DNA from: Limisoma sp963601185
GTDB lineage: Bacteria; Bacteroidota; Bacteroidia; Bacteroidales; Muribaculaceae
Reading direction: 5' to 3'
Length of the DNA: 64,000 nt
NCBI GenBank assembly: GCA_963601185.1
Contig: CAVCEE010000002.1
Span: 1-64,000, forward strand
Both the position numbers and the translations under genes were made by a program. Shown here piece by piece: positions 59,940 to 64,000 of this stretch. The notes beneath the pieces were generated by a model. It saw only the letters and a program-made list of their open reading frames with translations, was not told the DNA's origin and did not search any database. Position 1 is the first letter of the stretch. Each line of letters opens with the position of its first letter.

Positions 59940-60773
59940 CTAAATTGCTCGATTATGGTTCATACAGGCTGCTCTTGCTTCTGTCGGAGCATACCGAACA
60001 TTTGCTTCGTTGGCCTGCAACATTTTGCGAAAAACAGTCATAACGTTGATGCGATGCTGCACTGGCCAACGGTCTTTCTTGGGCAACTTTTTACAGAACT
60101 TGGAGACATCGGCTATCATTCCGTCAATGTAACCGAGGAACTCCATTATCGGAAATTCCTGTCTGAACCATTCTTCTATCAGTAGATGACCATTGGCGGG
60201 AACAAACGGCTTTTCAACATACTTTGGAGCGACCTTGGTCTTTGGCATTGTGATGCTCTTTGGCTGTACCAATGGCTCGATTGGCGGTATCGGCTCTATG
60301 GGTGTTCCGGGTGCGTCTTTTGCAGTCAGAGGAACTTTGCGTTCTCTTGCTACCGCCTTGTAGTGCTCCAAGACTTGTGATGATGTCAGTCGTTCCAAAC
60401 GTGCTTCATCAAGTTCATCTATGGCAAGTGTCTGGGCTGGGTTCTGCATTGAGTACAGAACGTTGCTGACAATCCATCTTCTGTATTCATTTGCAGATGT
60501 GCGACAGCACATAATCAGCAGTGTTGATAGACCGTCATTCTCTACGAAACGGTTGCACGATGTTACCTTGGAACGCTTCACGTTGTATTCTCGTACTTCA
60601 CAGTTTGCTTCTTCCATCCAACGCACCGCTTCAATGATAGTTATCTTCATCGTTCGGCACACATCGGTCATATTGTACCACGCACGACCGTCCTTTACAC
60701 AAGCGTGGAGAAAGCCGAACTGCTTTGAGTAGAATTTTGCCATTCCCGGCTCTTGTACATTGTTCTTAATCAT
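59940..60773 (-). CDS. BRO-N-type phage antirepressor-like protein
   Basis: 277 residues from ATG 60773; ATG 60743 (MAKFYSKQFGFLHACVKDGR) is an alternative. The N-terminal region AWYNMTDVCRTMKITIIEAV, then SKVTSCNRFVENDGLSTLLI and NEYRRWIVSNVLYSM follow the BRO-N/antirepressor pattern. A proline-rich linker (about 155-180, IEPIPPIEPLVQP) leads to a C-terminal domain (FPIMEFLGYIDGMIADVSKF) that differs from the common KilA-C types. Such proteins bind DNA or repressors and switch prophages to lytic growth. Confidence 0.8.
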   Translation of the reverse strand: MIKNNVQEPGMAKFYSKQFGFLHACVKDGRAWYNMTDVCRTMKITIIEAVRWMEEANCEVREYNVKRSKVTSCNRFVENDGLSTLLIMCCRTSANEYRRWIVSNVLYSMQNPAQTLAIDELDEARLERLTSSQVLEHYKAVARERKVPLTAKDAPGTPIEPIPPIEPLVQPKSITMPKTKVAPKYVEKPFVPANGHLLIEEWFRQEFPIMEFLGYIDGMIADVSKFCKKLPKKDRWPVQHRINVMTVFRKMLQANEANVRYAPTEARAACMNHNRAI

Positions 60774-60836
60774 TGTTTCTTAACTTTTTATGTTATTGAA
60801 TGTGGATATTTCTATGTGGCTAATAATATACCATAT

Positions 60837-60853
60837 CCGGCAACACAGGCCGG
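60837..60853. promoter_or_regulatory. Inverted repeat between divergent antirepressor and plus-strand gene
   Basis: CCGG-CAACACAGG-CCGG lies inside a longer imperfect palindrome (CATAT before, TACTATG after). A candidate operator in the 84-base gap. Confidence 0.35.
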
Positions 60854-60857
60854 TACT

Positions 60858-61244
60858 ATGTTTAATCCAAACAACAGTTATATGGTACAAACTATTAACT
60901 ACGAGATTCTTGCAATGCTTGCGACAAGAATCATTGATGAGTTGTATGATGCCGTCAAAGAGCATCAAGAACTTATGGTCTGCGATTGGAGAGCATACGC
61001 TATCCTTGAAGCGTACAGACAGTACGATGTCATTATTGACTGCATCTACATTCCTACGATAGAGGAATGCTTTGCAGGCGTGGTAACACCCAAACAAGTG
61101 AGCGAAACCAAGAACTGGAATGCTCTTGCAGAGATGCACGAGTTTCATTGGCAGCGAAGCCAGACCGTAGCCTTCACTGACGAGTACGAAGCGCTCCTGA
61201 ACAAGACTGCGCTCACTCTTGAACATTACACCTTGTCGCTCTGA
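60858..61244 (+). CDS. Unknown prophage protein, on the opposite strand to its neighbours
   Basis: 128 residues from ATG 60858 (MFNPNNSYMVQTINYEILAM); ATG 60882 is possible. Acidic and helical (TRIIDELYDAVKEHQELMVC), composition like a real protein, unlike the antisense frame here. Soluble, no family recognised. Apart from the integrase it is the only plus-strand gene seen in the element, and it is divergent from the antirepressor gene, which makes a regulatory role possible. Confidence 0.6.
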   Translation: MFNPNNSYMVQTINYEILAMLATRIIDELYDAVKEHQELMVCDWRAYAILEAYRQYDVIIDCIYIPTIEECFAGVVTPKQVSETKNWNALAEMHEFHWQRSQTVAFTDEYEALLNKTALTLEHYTLSL

Positions 61245-61268
61245 CTCGTCTGATACTGATGTAATGCA

Positions 61269-61301
61269 AGAACGGAGAGTGCTTGTTGCTCTCTCCGTTC
61301 T
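61269..61301. terminator. Hairpin between convergent genes 61244 and 61300
   Basis: AGAACGGAGAG pairs perfectly with CTCTCCGTTCT around an 11-base loop, directly between the two convergent coding ends. No T tract follows on the plus side. Confidence 0.65.
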
Positions 61302-61680
61302 ACTTGGACTGAAGTTCTCTGATTTCATAACCTATCTTCTGGTTTAAGTTCTTAATACATTCCAACTGGTCGTCAATCTTGTCAAGCAATTTGCCAATTC
61401 GCCCATGAGCTGTATCTTTGATGAATTCCTCTGTTCGGTAATCATAGACTGTGATGTCTCCTTTCCATAACCTGACGCAATAGACCATATCAAGGGCATC
61501 TTCATCAAGGCAAACATTAAACTGAATCTTATAGCATCTGTCTTTATTAGACCGCCAGAGTTCTTTGATGCGCCTTTCGGTTTCTTTGAGTGCTTGCTTC
61601 TCCGTCATTACTCCGAGAGGATAAATGCCACCGCTGATGTAATCGGTATCGCAGATTTCAAGATAATACATTCGTTTCAT
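61300..61680 (-). CDS. Unknown prophage protein
   Basis: 126 residues, MKRMYYLEICDTDYISGGIY. Strands, a helix TEKQALKETERRIKELWRSN and a C-terminal coiled-coil-like helix (IGKLLDKIDDQLECIKNLNQ). Soluble; no family recognised. Cotranscribed with the 71-residue gene upstream. Confidence 0.62.
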   Translation of the reverse strand: MKRMYYLEICDTDYISGGIYPLGVMTEKQALKETERRIKELWRSNKDRCYKIQFNVCLDEDALDMVYCVRLWKGDITVYDYRTEEFIKDTAHGRIGKLLDKIDDQLECIKNLNQKIGYEIRELQSK

Positions 61681-61721
61681 TTTCCGTTTTTCCTATTTGC
61701 ATATAAACAGACTGACTTTCA

Positions 61722-61937
61722 TTAGATTTCGGTGAAAGAATACTCATCAGAGGAGATATTCAATGTATCCATCAGTTCAACGATGGCATCTTCGACTTCT
61801 TCATCTTCAAACTCAAATGTGTTGGAAGATGTTTGCTCAACTTCAACATCTTGATAACCGAATAAACGGATAATGTCGTCCATTGAATCTTGGATTCTTC
61901 TTGCGAGTGATACTGATATTTCAAATTCTTTTTTCAT
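61722..61937 (-). CDS. Small acidic prophage protein
   Basis: 71 residues, MKKEFEISVSLARRIQDSMD, strongly acidic in its second half (FEFEDEEVEDAIVELMDTLN). Directly behind copy 2 of the duplicated promoter region. Small acidic phage proteins are often inhibitors or DNA mimics, but nothing in the sequence proves that here. Confidence 0.6.
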   Translation of the reverse strand: MKKEFEISVSLARRIQDSMDDIIRLFGYQDVEVEQTSSNTFEFEDEEVEDAIVELMDTLNISSDEYSFTEI

Positions 61938-61944
61938 CTTTTTC

Positions 61945-62055
61945 GTTTATTTAGTTTGTTATTTTGGATATTCAAAGTTAGTAATAATTATTTGATTTAC
62001 AAAGCGTTAAGCAATTTATTTTCAGCAACTTACGCAGATTTTTCACGTTATCTTA
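61945..62055 (-). repeat. Duplicated promoter/leader region, copy 2
   Basis: Second copy of the roughly 110-base element at 55915-56023. Differences are scattered single bases and one or two short length changes; the promoter boxes are unchanged. Confidence 0.85.
61973..62003 (-). promoter_or_regulatory. Consensus promoter in repeat copy 2
   Basis: TTTG (62000-62003), 19-base spacer, TAACTTTG (61973-61980) on the minus strand, before the gene starting at 61937. Confidence 0.8.
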
Positions 62056-62064
62056 GGTGCAATG

Positions 62065-62301
62065 TTAGTGGTTGAGATTATACCTTTTCTCTATACACGC
62101 AGTGGCTTCTGAAATGACTTTCGCAACATCAATACCCAATGATTCATAGAACAGCCTATTTCCGGAATAACATTCACTCGCTATTTGCAAGCATCGCTGT
62201 TCTTCTTTGCTAAATCCGTGGAACTTTGAGAGTATCTTGAAAGCCTTTCCTATCTCTCCTTGTTGAAAGTATCGTATTGCAGTCTCTGTTTTTGTCACCA
62301 T
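62065..62301 (-). CDS. Unknown small prophage protein, helical
   Basis: 78 residues, MVTKTETAIRYFQQGEIGKA, predicted to be all helix with TPR-like spacing (AIRYFQQGEIGKAFKILSKF). Its promoter (62334-62364) is separate. It might be a regulator of the duplicated promoter nearby, but this is only position. Confidence 0.6.
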   Translation of the reverse strand: MVTKTETAIRYFQQGEIGKAFKILSKFHGFSKEEQRCLQIASECYSGNRLFYESLGIDVAKVISEATACIEKRYNLNH

Positions 62302-62333
62302 AATCGCTTATCGGACAGAAGTTTATTACTATA

Positions 62334-62364
62334 TAAAGATAGCAATTTATTTGGGATTGGCAAT
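62334..62364 (-). promoter_or_regulatory. Promoter of the 62301 gene
   Basis: Minus strand: ATTG (62361-62364), 19 bases, TATCTTTA (62334-62341); close to consensus with one mismatch in each box. Confidence 0.55.
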
Positions 62365-62471
62365 AAGGTAACTCGTTAACTATCAATATGTTTATAAAGC
62401 AGATTGGCACTCGTATTTTTGAGCACCAGAGACAATATGGCTAGAACGGTTTTTTGTTTGGAATGACGGAT

Positions 62472-62515
62472 TCTTTAAGTCGGCAAAGTGATTTTTTGAC
62501 AGCCGACTTAAAAGA
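62472..62515. repeat. Inverted repeat (13-bp arms)
   Basis: TCTTTAAGTCGGC (62472-62484) and GCCGACTTAAAAGA (62502-62515) pair with one extra A, loop of 17 bases. No T tract; it may be an operator, or a weak terminator for the gene ending at 62626. Confidence 0.6.
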
Positions 62516-62625
62516 CAATATGTGTTAAAATCAAGGTAAGGTATCAAGCGTTATATTTGGTGAGTTGAAAAAAGATAAAGAAATTCAATACGCATACGAC
62601 CATAAGTCGTTCATATTTCTAACAT

Positions 62626-64000
62626 TCAATCCTTATTCGTATTTACAGGAATCTCTATAACCGGATGGTTTATAGGTCTTTCTTTAATAGAGTCTTTACT
62701 CTCATTTACATTATCATTATTAGTAATATAAGATGGAGAAAAGGCAAGCCATACCGTTATGAGAGTATATACAAACACGACAACTGAGCAAAATCCAACA
62801 CGCACTTTATTTGTAGTTGTATTCCAATAATTCTCAATTACAATAATCAAAAGAGAGGCAAATAATATTAACACCATTCCAAGACCAAGAACAGACCTAA
62901 ACATTTCTTGAGCGCTGATAGTTGATTGGGTAAAAATATTAATAGTTCCAAATAAAAAAGTAACTATTCCGATGAGAATACCACCAATCTCTAAATAGCG
63001 CTTCTCGATACCTTTGACCTCTTCCTTTACAGATTGGATTTCTTTTTTATCTTTCAGATATATTAGAGACGTTCTAAAGTTATCTAAACAAACATGGTAA
63101 TTTGATTGCTCTTCTTTCAAATGTTTATAATCTATAGGTCGTGTCACAGATGAAGGGAGAATTATGCTATCACCATCAACTTTATTTTTTATAATGCACT
63201 CTTTAAAGGGTAGCTGAATAGGGTAAAATTTATGCAACTCGCACCATTCGATATTGTCATCGAATTTTTTCAAATATTTCTCCAACAAAGCAATCGTTTC
63301 ATTATAGTCAAAATCCAAATCTCTCTTTTTAAGTTTTTCTTGGATTTTGGCAATAATGAATATTATCGCCTTTTTATATGGATAGAAATTATTCACAATA
63401 GTGTCAGAATGAATTGTTTCAATCTTTGTCATTTCATCCTTTAGGGCGGCAAGAGTGAAGTCTGGCTGTTTGGTAAGAAATGCAAGTCTGCAATTATACA
63501 TAAAATTGCGCAAGGTACACAATGAGTGGTTGTCAAATTTGAATTTGAATGCCTTCTGATATAGCCTATTATAGGTATCGTCAAATGTCTTTAATAAATT
63601 GTCGATTTGTTCTTTTGACTTCCCTGTTGAACAATAATAGTCCATAAGAAGAACCATATCAAGAAATGAATTGTCTCTATTATGAATGCGTTGTAAACAA
63701 CTATTTATTTCAGATTCATTATATGGCACATTCTCATGAATATTCTCATAGCAAGAGAAATAATGAGTCAGGTGTCCAGGGAGAATAATTTTTTCTCGAC
63801 TTATAACTTTTTTATCACAATTAATTAAAATCTCAAAAGAATCTCCAGGACGCAACAATTTACGGAGAATAAATTTGCCTTTATCCATAGCCAATTCCAT
63901 GACAGTTTTGCAATCGGCATTTGTTTCTTTTTGAGAGGCTCTATCAAGTTGTTCAATAAAAACAGCAACTTGTTCTCTGACATCATCACTAAATTCCAGG
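62626..64000 (-). CDS. Membrane protein of unknown function (partial, N-terminus outside the window)
   Basis: The frame is open to base 64000: 33 codons (LEFSDDVREQVAVFIEQLDR onward) precede the Met at 63900, so at least 457 residues are visible and that Met need not be the start. Visible order: a mixed region, a helical solenoid-like stretch (SFLDMVLLMDYYCSTGKSKE, SLCTLRNFMYNCRLAFLTKQ), a coiled coil KEIQSVKEEVKGIEKRYLEI, then three transmembrane segments (GILIGIVTFLFGTINIF; VLGLGMVLILFASLLIIV; FCSVVVFVYTLITVWLAF) and a short polar tail. The layout of a cytosolic sensor with terminal membrane helices recalls membrane effectors of phage-defence systems, but no family is recognised. Confidence 0.7.
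   Translation of the reverse strand, partial: LEFSDDVREQVAVFIEQLDRASQKETNADCKTVMELAMDKGKFILRKLLRPGDSFEILINCDKKVISREKIILPGHLTHYFSCYENIHENVPYNESEINSCLQRIHNRDNSFLDMVLLMDYYCSTGKSKEQIDNLLKTFDDTYNRLYQKAFKFKFDNHSLCTLRNFMYNCRLAFLTKQPDFTLAALKDEMTKIETIHSDTIVNNFYPYKKAIIFIIAKIQEKLKKRDLDFDYNETIALLEKYLKKFDDNIEWCELHKFYPIQLPFKECIIKNKVDGDSIILPSSVTRPIDYKHLKEEQSNYHVCLDNFRTSLIYLKDKKEIQSVKEEVKGIEKRYLEIGGILIGIVTFLFGTINIFTQSTISAQEMFRSVLGLGMVLILFASLLIIVIENYWNTTTNKVRVGFCSVVVFVYTLITVWLAFSPSYITNNDNVNESKDSIKERPINHPVIEIPVNTNKD

Larger units (their letters stand above)
62302..62625. other. Gene-free region with promoter and inverted repeat
   Basis: 324 bases. Contains the promoter at 62334-62364 and the inverted repeat at 62472-62515; nothing else is recognised. 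Confidence 0.5.

Noticed and set aside
60780..61328. 182-codon minus-strand frame opposite the plus-strand prophage gene
   Set aside because: Composition is Ser/Cys-rich and irregular; the plus-strand frame looks like a real acidic helical protein and ends at a terminator hairpin.
50541..64000. Conjugative or mobilizable element instead of a prophage
   Set aside because: No tra, mob or relaxase gene is visible, whereas holin, GH108 endolysin, dUTPase and antirepressor are phage-type. Without structural genes in the window a satellite or remnant cannot be excluded.

Overview
The window comes from a Bacteroidota chromosome of the order Bacteroidales. Evidence: promoters of the type TTTG-N19/20-TAnnTTTG (seen clearly for rsgA, the AraC regulator, the integrase and several prophage operons), BamA/OmpH/UppS/DUF6089 gene order, DUF6242, fimbrillin-family lipoproteins and DUF3575/DUF5119 proteins. 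A gut family such as Muribaculaceae or Prevotellaceae is plausible, but I cannot fix the genus.

Layout. 1-906: 5' part of a DEDD exonuclease gene (minus strand, cut by the window edge) and the decayed tail of a WYL-domain regulator. 907-7657: an RND efflux permease without adaptor or outer-membrane partner; then, on the plus strand, a half-size EamA transporter, an OmpR-type response regulator and a histidine kinase in one operon, followed by a PAP2 phosphatase fused to a beta-barrel-like tail. 7691-30712: a 23-kb minus-strand operon that starts with a DUF3575/OmpA-like protein and a DUF5119 lipoprotein and continues with eleven different fimbrillin-family lipoproteins. All eleven have a lipobox cysteine at residues 18-22 and an arginine in an (S/T)R(A/T) context at residues 47-63, as expected for type V pilins that are lipidated and then cut by an arginine-specific protease. 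Four of the five distal genes add a beta-helix-like module and may encode tip adhesins. 31034-49160: housekeeping genes (rsgA; uppS-bamA-ompH-ompH with DUF6089 and DUF6242 proteins; ribD; prmC-recX-comF; pyrE-SRPBCC; efp; an MFS pump with a divergent AraC regulator; groES-groEL). pyrE is preceded by four identical 73-bp tandem repeats, and groESL by a sigma-54-like -24/-12 element and a palindrome.

49331-64000: a more AT-rich integrated element, interpreted as a prophage or phage-derived element. A tyrosine recombinase sits directly after the groEL terminator. Nearly everything else is on the minus strand: short early-type genes (DUF4494, DUF3846 and many unknowns), a lysis block (holin, GH108 endolysin, DUF6808 membrane protein), a dUTPase, a BRO-type antirepressor, and at the right edge the C-terminal part of a larger membrane protein. 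No structural or packaging genes and no right end are visible, so the element continues beyond the window.

Most interesting signals: the size of the fimbrillin operon and its shared processing site, with a C9 tract beside its promoter; the 73-bp repeat array at pyrE; a tRNA-like element in the prophage with canonical arms but a 65-nt anticodon loop; a locally GC-rich, Ser/Ala/Tyr-rich segment in a prophage protein that looks like a diversity-generating retroelement variable region (no reverse transcriptase in the window); a roughly 110-bp promoter region duplicated in front of two prophage operons; and the sigma-54-like promoter of groESL.
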